Positions 1-9,949 of a stretch of DNA of 64,000 nt are shown piece after piece. Made by a program: the position numbers and the translations under genes. The notes under the pieces were generated by a model, which was not told where the DNA came from, made no database searches, and worked only from the letters and a program-made list of their open reading frames with translations. Within the stretch, counting starts at the first letter, position 1; every line of letters begins with the position of its first letter. Origin of the DNA: Bordetella parapertussis (GTDB taxonomy: Bacteria; Pseudomonadota; Gammaproteobacteria; Burkholderiales; Thiobacillaceae); assembly GCA_945890495.1 (NCBI GenBank), contig CAMDCO010000005.1, positions 20,528 through 84,527 on the forward strand, in the 5' to 3' direction.

Positions 1-1584
1 ACGCCCGACGCCGCTGTCAGCACACCCGCGACCGCGCGCGCTGCCACGCCTGAGCCGAGCAGCGAGACCTCCGCGTCCGAACAGGCCACCACGCCGCTGC
101 AACCCGCTCCGGTAGCCGCAATCGCCCCTACACCAACGGCAGCGAAGCTGAAGACGGCCGAGACCACGGCACGGAACGAGGCCAGTACCCAAACCGGCGA
201 AGGCGGTGAGTTGTCCCTGCCCAGCAGTGCCTCCAGCCAAACCAGCCGTAGCGGAAGTACCGGCCTTGACATGGCCGCGGCTGAACGCCCGGGTGCTCTG
301 GCTCATCAACCCAACAGCGGCTCCGCCACCCTGTCGCAAAGCGCCCAGCGCGCCAGTGCTGCTGATGTTGAGCCGGGCCGGCAACTCCGCGCCGCCGACA
401 CCGCAAGCACCGTTCAACCCGCCGACCAACGCGCCAGCACGGGCGGAGGCGGGGCCGCCCTTAGCGGACAGAACCGACGCGCCTCGGCCGCCGGACAGGA
501 ACCCACCGACCCCCGTCCGCTCCGCGTCGCCGGCTCCGGAAGCCGCAGCGCAACCCAAAAAAACCTTGCCGACAGCCAAAAGGTTGGGCACGGGGCTCAA
601 CTCGCGGCCACACCCCAGACAGCGCGCGGCGGAGCCTCTGCCGGTACGGCAGCAGGCCCAGCGTCCACGGCCGCCCACACCACACCATCGGGGTTGGGCC
701 TAACCGAGGCCCCTCCGGGGACGCGCACCCTCGCCGAGGAGCCTGCCTCACTACCCGGCATGGTTATGTCCTGGGCTCGGGGCCGGTCGCCGGGTGGCTA
801 TAGCGTCACCCCGCCCGTCCCGACCGGCGTCGACCAGATGAAGATGGCCACCGCCCTCGCGCCGCGCACCACCACAGGAGAATCCACCGGCACCAGCGCA
901 CCCGCTTGGCAGACCACCGCACAGCGGGCCGGATCACCCCTGCCCGGCGAGGGCAAAACGATCCGCATGGCCCCGCTTGAGATCGGCCCGGCCCGCATCG
1001 GTCTAGACACCGGACGCTTCGCCCCAACCCCAGGCCCTGCCGCAGGATCGACGGCCGCAAAACCAACCCCCTCCGGGGGCACCGGGGGCACCGGCAGCGA
1101 GGCCGAATCAAGCCAAGCCGGCTTGCGTGCATCGGCCAACCCGATCGCGAGCCAAACCAGCGGTCTGGCGCGGGCCAGCGGCGGTCAACGCACCCAGGCC
1201 GCCGCACAGGATAGTGCCATGACCGGGCTGGAGACCACGGCCGCCAATACCTTCTGCAAACTCCCGGAGGCCAACGATACCAATCTCCTCAAAGCGGCCA
1301 AGGGCGCGCCTCGCCTGATCAAAGGTACCCCGATGTTCAACCCCGTCTGGGTGCCACCAGGCAAGCTGATCCTGCGCGTCCATGTCCTCGCCAATGGCGA
1401 GCCCGATCAGGTGCTAATCAAGGAATCCAGTGGCAGCAACATCCTTGATGACGAGGCCGTCAGCCAGATCCGTTCCGCCCGATTCCAGCCGGGCGAGCGC
1501 GACGGCCACATCACTGACTACTGGGTCGATTTGCCGATTACCTACAACAAACCGGGCTTCTTTGGCTTCGGTGCCGCACCCTAA
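1..1584 (+). CDS. Pro/Ala/Thr-rich protein with TonB-like C-terminal domain (5' end outside window)
   Basis: Frame 1 is open from base 1 to the stop at 1584; C-terminus PVWVPPGKLILRVHVLANGEPDQVLIKESSGSNILDDEAVSQIRSARFQPG resembles TonB C-terminal domains. Confidence 0.75.
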   Translation, partial: TPDAAVSTPATARAATPEPSSETSASEQATTPLQPAPVAAIAPTPTAAKLKTAETTARNEASTQTGEGGELSLPSSASSQTSRSGSTGLDMAAAERPGALAHQPNSGSATLSQSAQRASAADVEPGRQLRAADTASTVQPADQRASTGGGGAALSGQNRRASAAGQEPTDPRPLRVAGSGSRSATQKNLADSQKVGHGAQLAATPQTARGGASAGTAAGPASTAAHTTPSGLGLTEAPPGTRTLAEEPASLPGMVMSWARGRSPGGYSVTPPVPTGVDQMKMATALAPRTTTGESTGTSAPAWQTTAQRAGSPLPGEGKTIRMAPLEIGPARIGLDTGRFAPTPGPAAGSTAAKPTPSGGTGGTGSEAESSQAGLRASANPIASQTSGLARASGGQRTQAAAQDSAMTGLETTAANTFCKLPEANDTNLLKAAKGAPRLIKGTPMFNPVWVPPGKLILRVHVLANGEPDQVLIKESSGSNILDDEAVSQIRSARFQPGERDGHITDYWVDLPITYNKPGFFGFGAAP

Positions 1585-1616
1585 TAATTCCGACAGCACA
1601 CCCTAATGAGTTCCCG

Positions 1617-3224
1617 ATGAAATCGCTGCGCACCCCCCTTCTGATCTCCGCCGCAATCGCCACCTGGGCGGCCAGCTCACCCGCAATGGCAAGCCAGACC
1701 GTATCCCTGGCCAACCTGGTCCTGCGTTACTACAACCAAGCCGCCCAGCAGGGCGACCCGGAGGCGCAAAACCGCCTCGGTGTCTTGAGCGACCAGGGGC
1801 AACTGATGCCGCAGAATTCCACCCAAGCCTTGGCGTGGTTCCGGCGCGCGGCCGAGCAGGGCTACCCTCTGGCGCAATACAACCTCGGCCTCCTGCTCTT
1901 GCAGGGGCGCGGTACAGCCGCCGATCCATCCCAAGCCGCCACCTGGTTCCTGAAGGCCGCCGAGCAGGGTTACCCGGCGGCGCAAGAACAAATAGCCGCC
2001 CTCTACGATCAAGGAATCGGCATCAAGGCCGACCCCACACAAGCCGTGGCCTGGCTGCAGAAGGCCGCTCAGAACGGTGACCCCACGGCGCAAAACGCCC
2101 TCGCCTTGCGCCTTTTGGAAGGTCGCGGCATCGCCAAAGATGCCACCGCGGCCGTGCGCTGGATGGGCCAGGCCGCCGAGGCCGGTTTCGTGGTGGCGCA
2201 ACACAACCTAGGCGTGATCTATCGCGAAGGTCAGGCCCCCGTCGCCCGCGACCCGGCCCTCGCTCTCAAATGGCTGGGAGCGGCCGCCAACCAAGGTTAT
2301 GTCGCCGCCCAAAGCAAACTCGGCTGGCTGCTGGAAAAGGGTGAGGCCGGGCCCGCCGATCCGGTGGCCGCCCGCGCCTGGTTCCTGAAGGCCGCCGAGG
2401 CCAACGATATAGACAGCCAATTGCACTTGGCCCAGTCGGCCGAGCAGGCCCACGCCTGGCCCGAGGCCCTGCACTGGTTCCAGCGCGCCGCCGCTCAAAA
2501 CAACGCCGTCGCCCAGAATCAGCTTGGCCTGATCTTCCTGGATGGCAACTCGGCCCTATCCATCGCACCCGATTTTGCCACCGCACAGGCCTGGTTCCAG
2601 AAGGCCGCCAGCCAAAGCAACGCCGATGCCCTGGCCAATCTCGGCATCATGGCGGAAACGGGGCAAGGCTCGCCCATCGACCTCGCCGCGGCCCGCGCCT
2701 GGTTCCAAAAGGCCGCCGATCTTGGCCACACGCTCGCTCAAACCCGTTTAGGCGCGCTCTACCTGCAACAGAATCAGGTAAATGAGGCCACGCTCTGGAT
2801 CACCCGGGCGGCCGAGGCCGGCTATGCCCCGGCGCAGAACAACCTCGGGACGCTGCTCGAAAAGGGGCAGGGCGTGGCCAAGGATGCCGTGCAAGCCGCC
2901 GTGTGGTATCGCAAGGCCGCAAACCAGGGCGATCGCATCGCCCAATTCAACCTCGGCCTGCTCTACCGTGACGGGGTTGGCGTGACGCGCAATGAAGAGT
3001 CCGCGCTCGACTGGTTCCAGAAATCGGCCGAACAAGGCCACGCCAAGGCCCAGTTCAACCTTGCCCAGATGTACGAACGGCTGCTGGAAAAGGCCAAGAC
3101 ACCCGCCCAAGTACCGGCAGCCCCCGTGACTGCCCCGGCGGCCACGCCGACAGCCGCCCCTGTGGTCACACCAACAGCCGCCGCCGTAGCCACACCGGCG
3201 ACTATGCCGGCACCGACACCTTGA
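1617..3224 (+). CDS. Sel1-repeat (SLR/TPR-like) secreted protein
   Basis: N-terminal signal peptide; many ~36-aa repeats of the type A.AWFRRAAEQGYPLAQYNLGLLLLQGRG. Confidence 0.9.
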   Translation: MKSLRTPLLISAAIATWAASSPAMASQTVSLANLVLRYYNQAAQQGDPEAQNRLGVLSDQGQLMPQNSTQALAWFRRAAEQGYPLAQYNLGLLLLQGRGTAADPSQAATWFLKAAEQGYPAAQEQIAALYDQGIGIKADPTQAVAWLQKAAQNGDPTAQNALALRLLEGRGIAKDATAAVRWMGQAAEAGFVVAQHNLGVIYREGQAPVARDPALALKWLGAAANQGYVAAQSKLGWLLEKGEAGPADPVAARAWFLKAAEANDIDSQLHLAQSAEQAHAWPEALHWFQRAAAQNNAVAQNQLGLIFLDGNSALSIAPDFATAQAWFQKAASQSNADALANLGIMAETGQGSPIDLAAARAWFQKAADLGHTLAQTRLGALYLQQNQVNEATLWITRAAEAGYAPAQNNLGTLLEKGQGVAKDAVQAAVWYRKAANQGDRIAQFNLGLLYRDGVGVTRNEESALDWFQKSAEQGHAKAQFNLAQMYERLLEKAKTPAQVPAAPVTAPAATPTAAPVVTPTAAAVATPATMPAPTP

Positions 3225-3234
3225 ATTTCCCACC

Positions 3235-3317
3235 GTAGGGGCAACCCCCCGTGGTTGCCCTGCGCCCCCCGTGGCTGCCCATTCACCGCCAGGGCAGGCA
3301 CAGGGGCCTGCCCCTAC
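3235..3317. repeat. Dispersed palindromic repeat, copy A (GTAGGGGCAACCCCC...GGGGCCTGCCCCTAC)
   Basis: GTAGGGG...CCCCTAC ends; matches reverse complement of copy B at 10712-10774 apart from ~20 extra bp internally. Confidence 0.85.
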
Positions 3318-3393
3318 GATCAGGCCATGGTTAACGGATATTTCCTTGCCGCCGACACCCTAAATTTCCCACCGTTGGGGCAAGCCCCTGTGC

Positions 3394-3537
3394 TTAGCCC
3401 GGCGCCGACACCACCTGCATCGCCTGCTGGTCCGCGTGATAGCTTGAGCGCACCAGCGGCCCACACGCCGCGTTAACAAAACCCAACGCGGTCGCCAGAC
3501 GGCCAAGCTGTTCAAACGCCTCTGGTGGGGCGAAGCC
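3394..3537 (-). pseudogene. Duplicated diverged 3' end of lipA (47 codons + stop)
   Basis: Reverse strand reads [47 protein letters not shown], near-identical to the LipA C-terminus encoded at 4138-4281. Confidence 0.9.
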
Positions 3538-3540
3538 ATC

Positions 3541-3556
3541 TACCACATTTGTGGTA
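3541..3556. promoter_or_regulatory. Inverted repeat TACCACA-tt-TGTGGTA, putative TA operator
   Basis: Perfect 7-bp arms 45 bp upstream of the antitoxin ATG. Confidence 0.5.
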
Positions 3557-3600
3557 ATGTACAAGCCTTCGTGACCCAGACGCCTTGCAGGAGTGCCTCC

Positions 3601-3834
3601 ATGACGACATCAACCTCCATCCGTATCGGACAGAAGCTCTACGACCAGGCACGCAGCGAAGCCCTGGCCGAGCATCGGACCATTGTTGGCCAAGTCGAGT
3701 ATTGGGCCACGGTGGGTCGCGCCGCGCTGGACAATCCCGATCTACCGGTCAGTTTCATTGCTGAAGCCCTGGCCGCGATGGCCGAGTCGCGTGAAGACGC
3801 CACACCCTTCGAGCCCAAACACCGTCGCCAATGA
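3601..3834 (+). CDS. ParD-like antitoxin
   Basis: [48 protein letters not shown]; overlaps the downstream toxin ORF by ATGA. Confidence 0.8.
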   Translation: MTTSTSIRIGQKLYDQARSEALAEHRTIVGQVEYWATVGRAALDNPDLPVSFIAEALAAMAESREDATPFEPKHRRQ

Positions 3835-4112
3835 GCTACGCGCTCAAGCAAACCCGCCGCTTCGCCCGTGCCTACAAGAAACTCTACGATCCTGTTGCGG
3901 CCGATGTCGATACAGCGACAAAGGTCGTCGCGCAGGATCCCGCCATCGGAGAACGCAAGAAGGGGGACCTTGCCGACCTGTTTGTCTACAAGTTCCGCAG
4001 CCAGAACCAGCTCTACCTACTCGGCTACACGGTCGATGACGCCGTGCGACTGGTCTATCTCGAAGCGGTAGGCCCCCACGAAAACTTCTATCGGGACATC
4101 AAGCGTTCATAA
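3831..4112 (+). CDS. RelE/ParE-superfamily toxin
   Basis: YALKQTRRFARAYKKLYD...GERKKGDLADLFVYKFRSQNQLYLLGYTVDD; coupled to antitoxin. Confidence 0.8.
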   Translation: MSYALKQTRRFARAYKKLYDPVAADVDTATKVVAQDPAIGERKKGDLADLFVYKFRSQNQLYLLGYTVDDAVRLVYLEAVGPHENFYRDIKRS

Positions 4113-4137
4113 CATCCGATGGCCGTCCCGCCCGCAG

Positions 4138-5079
4138 CTATGCCGGCGCCGACACCACCTGCATCGCCTGCTGGTCTGCGTGATAGCTTGAGCGCACCAG
4201 CGGCCCACACGCCGCGTTAACAAAACCCAGCGCCGTCGCCAAACGACCGAGCTGCTCAAACTCCTCGGGGGGTGCAAAGCGCTCCACCGCGAGGTGATGC
4301 GGCGAGGGTTGCAGATACTGCCCGACAGTCAGCATATCCACCCCGTGGGCGCGCAAATCGCGTAACACCTGCTCCACCTCGTCCGCCGCCTCGCCGAGGC
4401 CCAGCATGATGCCGGACTTGGTCGGTACGGTCGGCACGCGGGCCTTGAACGCGGCCAGTAATTGCAAGGAATGGGCGTAATCGGCACCGGGACGCACGGC
4501 CTTGTATAAACGCGGCGCGGTTTCCAGATTGTGATTCAGCACATCGGGCGGATCCGCCGCCAAGATATCCAACGCAATCTCCAGGCGGCCGCGAAAATCC
4601 GGCACCAGGATTTCAATCCGCGTCGCGGGCGATTGGGCACGCACGGCGCGAATACAAGCGGCGAACTGGCCGGCACCGCCGTCGCGCAGGTCGTCGCGGT
4701 CCACACTGGTAATCACCACATAACGCAGGCCCATCAGCGCCACCGCCTCGGCCAGCTTTTCGGGTTCGTCCGCAGCGGGCGGCAGGGGCGTGCCGTGGCC
4801 AACATCGCAAAACGGACAACGCCGCGTGCACAGGTCGCCCAGGATCATGAAGGTCGCCGTGCCATGGCTGAAACACTCGCCCAGATTGGGGCAGGCCGCC
4901 TCTTCGCAGACGGTGTGCAGATTGCGCTCACGCAACAAGGTCTTGATGCGGCTGACCTCGGGCGTGGCCGGGGCCTTGATACGGATCCACGGCGGCAGAC
5001 GCAGGCGCGGCTTGGCCTCGACCTTGACCGGGATGCGCGAGACCTTGGCCGCGCCTTTATGCAATACGGGATCGGCCAT
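4138..5079 (-). CDS. lipA: Lipoyl synthase
   Basis: Radical [11 protein letters not shown] motif, [13 protein letters not shown] cluster motif; start chosen at internal Met (ORF open to 5133). Confidence 0.96.
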   Translation of the reverse strand: MADPVLHKGAAKVSRIPVKVEAKPRLRLPPWIRIKAPATPEVSRIKTLLRERNLHTVCEEAACPNLGECFSHGTATFMILGDLCTRRCPFCDVGHGTPLPPAADEPEKLAEAVALMGLRYVVITSVDRDDLRDGGAGQFAACIRAVRAQSPATRIEILVPDFRGRLEIALDILAADPPDVLNHNLETAPRLYKAVRPGADYAHSLQLLAAFKARVPTVPTKSGIMLGLGEAADEVEQVLRDLRAHGVDMLTVGQYLQPSPHHLAVERFAPPEEFEQLGRLATALGFVNAACGPLVRSSYHADQQAMQVVSAPA

Positions 5080-5123
5080 CGCAGCCCTTGTCACCACACA
5101 CGAAAGCCGGCATTGTAGCCGAC

Positions 5124-6215
5124 ATGACCCCACCCCCTTCCTCCATTCCCGTCACGCTGTTGACCGGCTTTCTGGGCAGCGGCAAGACCACCTTGCTCAA
5201 CACCCTGCTGCGCGCTCAGCCCCTCACGGCCGTGGTCATGAACGAGTTCGGCGCCGTCGCCCTCGACCACCAACTCCTGGAAGAGCAACGCGGCCCGCTC
5301 GCCCTGCTATCCGGCGGCTGCGTCTGCTGCCAGATTCAGGGCACGCTGGCACCGACCCTGAAAAACCTGTGGATGGAACGGGCCAGCGGCCGCTTGCCAC
5401 CCTACGAGCGACTGATCATCGAGACCACAGGCATCGCCGACCCCGCGCCCATTATCGACACCTTGGTCTCCGAGCGCTGGATCGCGGCGCGTCACCGTCT
5501 CGATGCCGTCATCACCCTGGTCGATGCGCAACTGGGCGCCGGGCAACTGACTGACCATTTCGAGGCCGAACGACAGGTCGCTGCCGCCGATCGACTGCTG
5601 CTGACCAAGACCGACCTCGCCAGCCACGCCGAAATAGAGGCCACCCGCGAACGACTGAACCACCTTAACCCGGGCGCGGCACAGATCGTGGTCACGGGCG
5701 GACAGATCAACCCGGACGAGATCCTCAATCTGGACGCCTGGCGACCGCAGGCGCGTCCGGAACAACTATCACGCTGGTTGGCCATGCCCCGCTTTGCCGC
5801 CGTCAAAAGCGGGCGCCTGGTCGCTCCCGCCGCGCCCATTTCCTCCGGCGCGGCGCATGGCGAACGCATCCGCAGCTTCAGCCTCCACTTCGACGCCCCG
5901 CTTGACGAGACCGCACTGGGGGCCGCCCTGAACATGCTGCATCATTTCCGCGCCGAAAACCTGCTGCGCATGAAGGCCATCGTCAACCTCAAGGGTCACG
6001 ACCGTCCCGTGGTCCTGCACGGCGTGCAACATGTGCTCTACCCACCGGCCGAGCTGGCGGCCTGGCCCGATGCCGACCGACGCAGCCGCTTCGTCTTTAT
6101 CACCGCCGACCTTGAGCCCGAGTTTGTCGCCCGGCTGCTCGACGATTTCACCACCGAATGCACGACCGAATTCACCCCTGAGGCGGCCAACCCCGCGCAA
6201 AGCGTCACAAACTAG
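5124..6215 (+). CDS. CobW/ZNG1-family GTP-binding protein
   Basis: [12 protein letters not shown] Walker A, GGCVCCQ CxCC motif; start chosen at internal Met. Confidence 0.9.
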   Translation: MTPPPSSIPVTLLTGFLGSGKTTLLNTLLRAQPLTAVVMNEFGAVALDHQLLEEQRGPLALLSGGCVCCQIQGTLAPTLKNLWMERASGRLPPYERLIIETTGIADPAPIIDTLVSERWIAARHRLDAVITLVDAQLGAGQLTDHFEAERQVAAADRLLLTKTDLASHAEIEATRERLNHLNPGAAQIVVTGGQINPDEILNLDAWRPQARPEQLSRWLAMPRFAAVKSGRLVAPAAPISSGAAHGERIRSFSLHFDAPLDETALGAALNMLHHFRAENLLRMKAIVNLKGHDRPVVLHGVQHVLYPPAELAAWPDADRRSRFVFITADLEPEFVARLLDDFTTECTTEFTPEAANPAQSVTN

Positions 6216-6231
6216 GCTAATCTTCTGCACC

Positions 6232-7092
6232 ATGAAATTTACTGTCGATTCCTTCCGCGCCTGTACCAACCGCCGCGTCACCCTGCTGGGCATGTCCGGC
6301 GTGGGCAAGACCTACCTCTCGTCCCTGTTGCGCCGCAACGACTGGTTTCACTATTCCGGCGACTACCGCATCGGTACACGCTACCTCGACGAGCCGATTC
6401 TCGACCTGATCAAGCAGCAGGCGATGCAGGTGCCCTTCCTGCGCGATCTATTGCGCAATGACTGGATTGGCATCAACAACCACATCCGCATCGACGACCT
6501 GGGGCCGGTGATGTCCTTCGTCGGCAAGCTCGGCAGCCCGGATCTAGGCGGCCTCTCGCTGGAGGAGTTCTCGCGCCGCCAAGCCCTCTACCGCGAGGCC
6601 GAGATCGCGGCGATGTTCGATGTCCCGGCGTTCGTTCGCAAGGGCCAGGAGATCTACGGCTACCACCACTTCGTCAACGATGTCGGCGGCAGCCTATGCG
6701 AGCTCTTTGATGCGGCTGATGACAACCGCGTCATCGACCTTCTGGCCGAGAACTCACTGATCCTGTACATCAAGGTCACCACGGCCGAGGAAGAAGAAAC
6801 CCTCATCCGCCGTGCGGTATCCGACCCCAAGCCGCTCTACTTCCGTCCCGCCTTTTTGGCCGAACATCTACCGGTGTACATGGCCGAGAAGGGCGTGAGT
6901 TATGTCGCCGAGATCGACCCCAACGACTGGGGCCGCTGGATATTTCCGCGCCTGTTCCACTCGCGCGTGCCGCGTTACGAGGCCATTGCCCGGCGCGGTT
7001 ACACCGTCACCTCACAAGAAGTGTCGCAGGTGCGCGATGAGCAGGACTTTCTGAACCTGCTGGAAACAGCCATCGCGCGGACCCCTAACTAA
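6232..7092 (+). CDS. P-loop ATPase/kinase-like protein of unknown function
   Basis: GMSGVGKTYLSSLL Walker A; rest not assigned to a known family by me. Confidence 0.7.
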   Translation: MKFTVDSFRACTNRRVTLLGMSGVGKTYLSSLLRRNDWFHYSGDYRIGTRYLDEPILDLIKQQAMQVPFLRDLLRNDWIGINNHIRIDDLGPVMSFVGKLGSPDLGGLSLEEFSRRQALYREAEIAAMFDVPAFVRKGQEIYGYHHFVNDVGGSLCELFDAADDNRVIDLLAENSLILYIKVTTAEEEETLIRRAVSDPKPLYFRPAFLAEHLPVYMAEKGVSYVAEIDPNDWGRWIFPRLFHSRVPRYEAIARRGYTVTSQEVSQVRDEQDFLNLLETAIARTPN

Positions 7093-7099
7093 CATGAAA

Positions 7100-7165
7100 C
7101 GACCCCCTTACTCGCTACGCTCGTTTCCCCCCGTGGGGGAGGTCCGTTCCTTCGGTACGGCCGTG
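7100..7165. repeat. REP-like imperfect palindromic sequence
   Basis: CCCCCGTGGGGG and CCGTTCCTTCGGTACGG hairpins; shares TCGCTACGCTC in inverse orientation with 56672-56682. Confidence 0.45.
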
Positions 7166-7175
7166 CGGAACTAAC

Positions 7176-8249
7176 ATGCCCCTCGTCGCCCATTCCGAAC
7201 TGCCCACCTTCGATCGCCTGCGCGAGGCCGGCGTCACCGTGCTGTCCACCGATCGCGCCGGCACCCAGGTGATTCGCGAACTGCATGTGGGCCTGCTCAA
7301 CATGATGCCGGACGCGGCGCTGGAGGCCACCGAGCGGCAGTTCATGCGCCTCGTCGGCGAATCCAACCCGATCGCGCAGTTTTATGTCCATCCCTTCACA
7401 CTCGATGCCCTGCCGCGCGGCGAGAAGGGGCGAGCGCATATTGACGCCTATTACGAGACCTTCGACCAGATTCGCGCCGCCGGACTGGACGCGCTGATCA
7501 TCACCGGCGCCAATGTCACCGGCGAAGACCTCACCCTCGAACCGTTCTGGAACCCGTTGATCGAGGTCATCGACTGGGCCATGGAAAATGTCACCTCCAC
7601 GCTCTGTTCTTGTCTAGCCACCCACGCGGTGATGCACTTCCGCTACGGCCAGCCGCGCGTGCGCCAATCGCAAAAGCGCTGGGGCGTGTTTGAACACCGC
7701 GTGGTCGAGCCGCGCCACCCGCTGGTCGCCGATGTGAACACCCGCTTCGATGTGCCGCATTCACGCTGGAACGACATCTCCACCGCACAGTTTTCCGCTG
7801 CGGGTGTGCGCGTCCTGGTAGAAAGTCCGGAGGTCGGCGTTCATCTGGCGGTCAGTGGCGACGGCCTGCGCGCCGTGTTTTTTCAAGGCCATCCCGAATA
7901 CGACACCATCTCACTGCTCAAGGAATACAAACGCGACGCGCTGCTGGTGGCACGCGGAAAATTCCCGGCCTACCCCCCCTTTCCGTCACGCTATTTCAAT
8001 CGCCACGCTCAGGCCGTGCTGGATGAATACCGTCTGCGACTGCAAACCGCGATCGCGGCCGGTGCGCCCGAGCCCGCGTTTCCAGAGGCCTTGCTGCTGC
8101 CGCATCTGGACAACACCTGGCACGACACCGCCGAGGCCATCATGGGCAACTGGATGGGCTGCGTCTATCAAGTCACCCACGGCGAGCGCGCCAAACCCTT
8201 CATGGAAGGCGTTGATCCCAACGATCCGCTCAATCTGGGGTGGGGTTAA
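7176..8249 (+). CDS. metA: Homoserine O-acyltransferase, MetA family
   Basis: LHVGLLNMMPDAALEATERQFMRLVG and FQGHPEYDTISLLKEYKRD are MetA signatures; candidate nucleophile Cys in CSCLATHA. Confidence 0.88.
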   Translation: MPLVAHSELPTFDRLREAGVTVLSTDRAGTQVIRELHVGLLNMMPDAALEATERQFMRLVGESNPIAQFYVHPFTLDALPRGEKGRAHIDAYYETFDQIRAAGLDALIITGANVTGEDLTLEPFWNPLIEVIDWAMENVTSTLCSCLATHAVMHFRYGQPRVRQSQKRWGVFEHRVVEPRHPLVADVNTRFDVPHSRWNDISTAQFSAAGVRVLVESPEVGVHLAVSGDGLRAVFFQGHPEYDTISLLKEYKRDALLVARGKFPAYPPFPSRYFNRHAQAVLDEYRLRLQTAIAAGAPEPAFPEALLLPHLDNTWHDTAEAIMGNWMGCVYQVTHGERAKPFMEGVDPNDPLNLGWG

Positions 8250-8331
8250 CTCAAAACGGTGTTAGTTTTTAAAGCACTCGTGGCATAATCGCGCGGATTT
8301 TTCCTAACCCCCTTACTGTCCGGAGGCAATT

Positions 8332-9597
8332 GTGGCAAAAACTACAGCAGCAAAAACGGTCGCCAAGAAAGCCACCCCAGCCGAGGGAATCCCCAAGCCT
8401 GCCGCCGATAAAGCGGCTGTGAAGAAGCCAGCACCCAAGGCCGCCGCCAAGGTGACGGCCAAATCCGTAACCAAGGTCGTAAAACCCGCTGTTAAGGCCG
8501 TTGTTAAAGCCGTTGCAAAACCAACACCCAAGCCGAACACAAAGGCGGCTGCAAAACCTGTAACCGCCAAAGCAGCGGCCAAACCGGCGGCGAAGGCCGT
8601 CATCAAAGTCGCGGCTAAAACTCCGCCTAAGGCCGTTGCCAAGGTCACCGCAAAGAAACCCGCTACAGCAAAGGCTATAGCAAAACCGGTCGCCAAAGCC
8701 GTTGCAAAACCAACAGCCAAGCCGATCACAAAGGCGGCCGCAAAACCTGTAACCGCCAAAGCGGTGGCGAAGGTCGCCGTCAAAGTCGCGGCCAAGCCCG
8801 TTGCAAAGAAACCGACAACCGCAAAGGCGGTGGTAAAGGCTGTAGCCAAACCGGTAGCCAAACCCGTTGCAAAAAAATCAGCGCCCAAGGTCGCCGCCAA
8901 GCCCATCAGCAAAGTTGCAACGAAACCTTTGGCCAAACCGGCTGCAAAAACAGCCGCAAAACCAACCATTAAGCCGGCCGTGAAAAAAGCGGCCACCCCA
9001 TCGGCAACCCAGGCCCCCGCCAAAGTTCCGGCTAAAACTCCGACTAAGGCCCCGACGAAAGCCGTTGCCAAAGTCGCCGCAAAGAAACCCGCTCCCGCCG
9101 CGCCCAAGCGCGTGGAACCCCCTCGTAACACACCGACTGCGCCGGCTGCCCCCAAACGCGCAGCCACGCGCATCAAACCGCTGGATGGATCTGTTTTGAC
9201 TGAAGCACAATTACTGAAGATGTCCGATAAGGACTACATGAACGCCAAGCAACTCGGTTTTTTCAAGGCCTTGTTGATCACCATGAAGGACGAGATTCTC
9301 GTCAATGCCCGTGAGACCGGCGAACACCTCAAAGACAACGAGACCTTTGCTGACCCCAATGATCGCGCCACCGTGGAAGAAGAAAACATGCTGGAACAGC
9401 GGGTGCGCGACCGCGAGCGCAAGCTGCTGAAAAAGATCGAGCAATCGCTCACACGGCTCGAAGAGGGTGAATATGGCTATTGCCTGGAAACGGGCGATCC
9501 GATTGGCCTGCCACGCCTCTTGGCCCGTCCCACCGCCGATTTGTCCATCGAGGCGCAAGAAAAACACGAGCGTCGCGAGAAGCTGTTCGCCGACTGA
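8332..9597 (+). CDS. dksA: Histone H1-like Lys/Ala/Pro-rich N-terminus fused to DksA/TraR-family domain
   Basis: ~280 aa of [14 protein letters not shown] repeats, then [11 protein letters not shown] coiled-coil tip motif and [23 protein letters not shown]. Confidence 0.88.
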   Translation: MAKTTAAKTVAKKATPAEGIPKPAADKAAVKKPAPKAAAKVTAKSVTKVVKPAVKAVVKAVAKPTPKPNTKAAAKPVTAKAAAKPAAKAVIKVAAKTPPKAVAKVTAKKPATAKAIAKPVAKAVAKPTAKPITKAAAKPVTAKAVAKVAVKVAAKPVAKKPTTAKAVVKAVAKPVAKPVAKKSAPKVAAKPISKVATKPLAKPAAKTAAKPTIKPAVKKAATPSATQAPAKVPAKTPTKAPTKAVAKVAAKKPAPAAPKRVEPPRNTPTAPAAPKRAATRIKPLDGSVLTEAQLLKMSDKDYMNAKQLGFFKALLITMKDEILVNARETGEHLKDNETFADPNDRATVEEENMLEQRVRDRERKLLKKIEQSLTRLEEGEYGYCLETGDPIGLPRLLARPTADLSIEAQEKHERREKLFAD

Positions 9598-9640
9598 TCT
9601 CGTCCATCGTTTTCCCCGCGCTGTCCGCACACACCCACGC

Positions 9641-9859
9641 ATGAACCTGCCACAACGGTTTCTCGTGGGCCTTGTGCGCGTCTATCAGATCGCCCTGTCG
9701 CCCTACTTCGGCAGCCAATGCCGCTTCACGCCGACCTGTTCGCAATACACGCGCGAGGCTATCGAAAAACACGGCGCGATCAAGGGCACCTGGCTGGGCA
9801 TCAAGCGCATCGGTCACTGCCACCCGCGCCACCCTGGCGGCTACGACCCGGTGCCGTAA
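9641..9859 (+). CDS. yidD: Membrane protein insertion efficiency factor YidD
   Basis: [72 protein letters not shown]. Confidence 0.95.
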   Translation: MNLPQRFLVGLVRVYQIALSPYFGSQCRFTPTCSQYTREAIEKHGAIKGTWLGIKRIGHCHPRHPGGYDPVP

Positions 9860-9949
9860 CTCACCGACACCCCTCACCGACACCCCGTTCGCCCTTCTCA
9901 AGGTCGCCGCCGCCCGCCCCAATGGCAACCCCTTTCGCTTGAGCGCGAC

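Noticed and set aside
3255-3476. 73-aa ORF after the Sel1 gene
   Set aside because: Runs through the repeat and the displaced lipA end; not a gene.
8313-9176. 287-aa antisense Ala/Gly/Phe-rich ORF
   Set aside because: Mirror of the Lys/Ala-rich repeats on the + strand.
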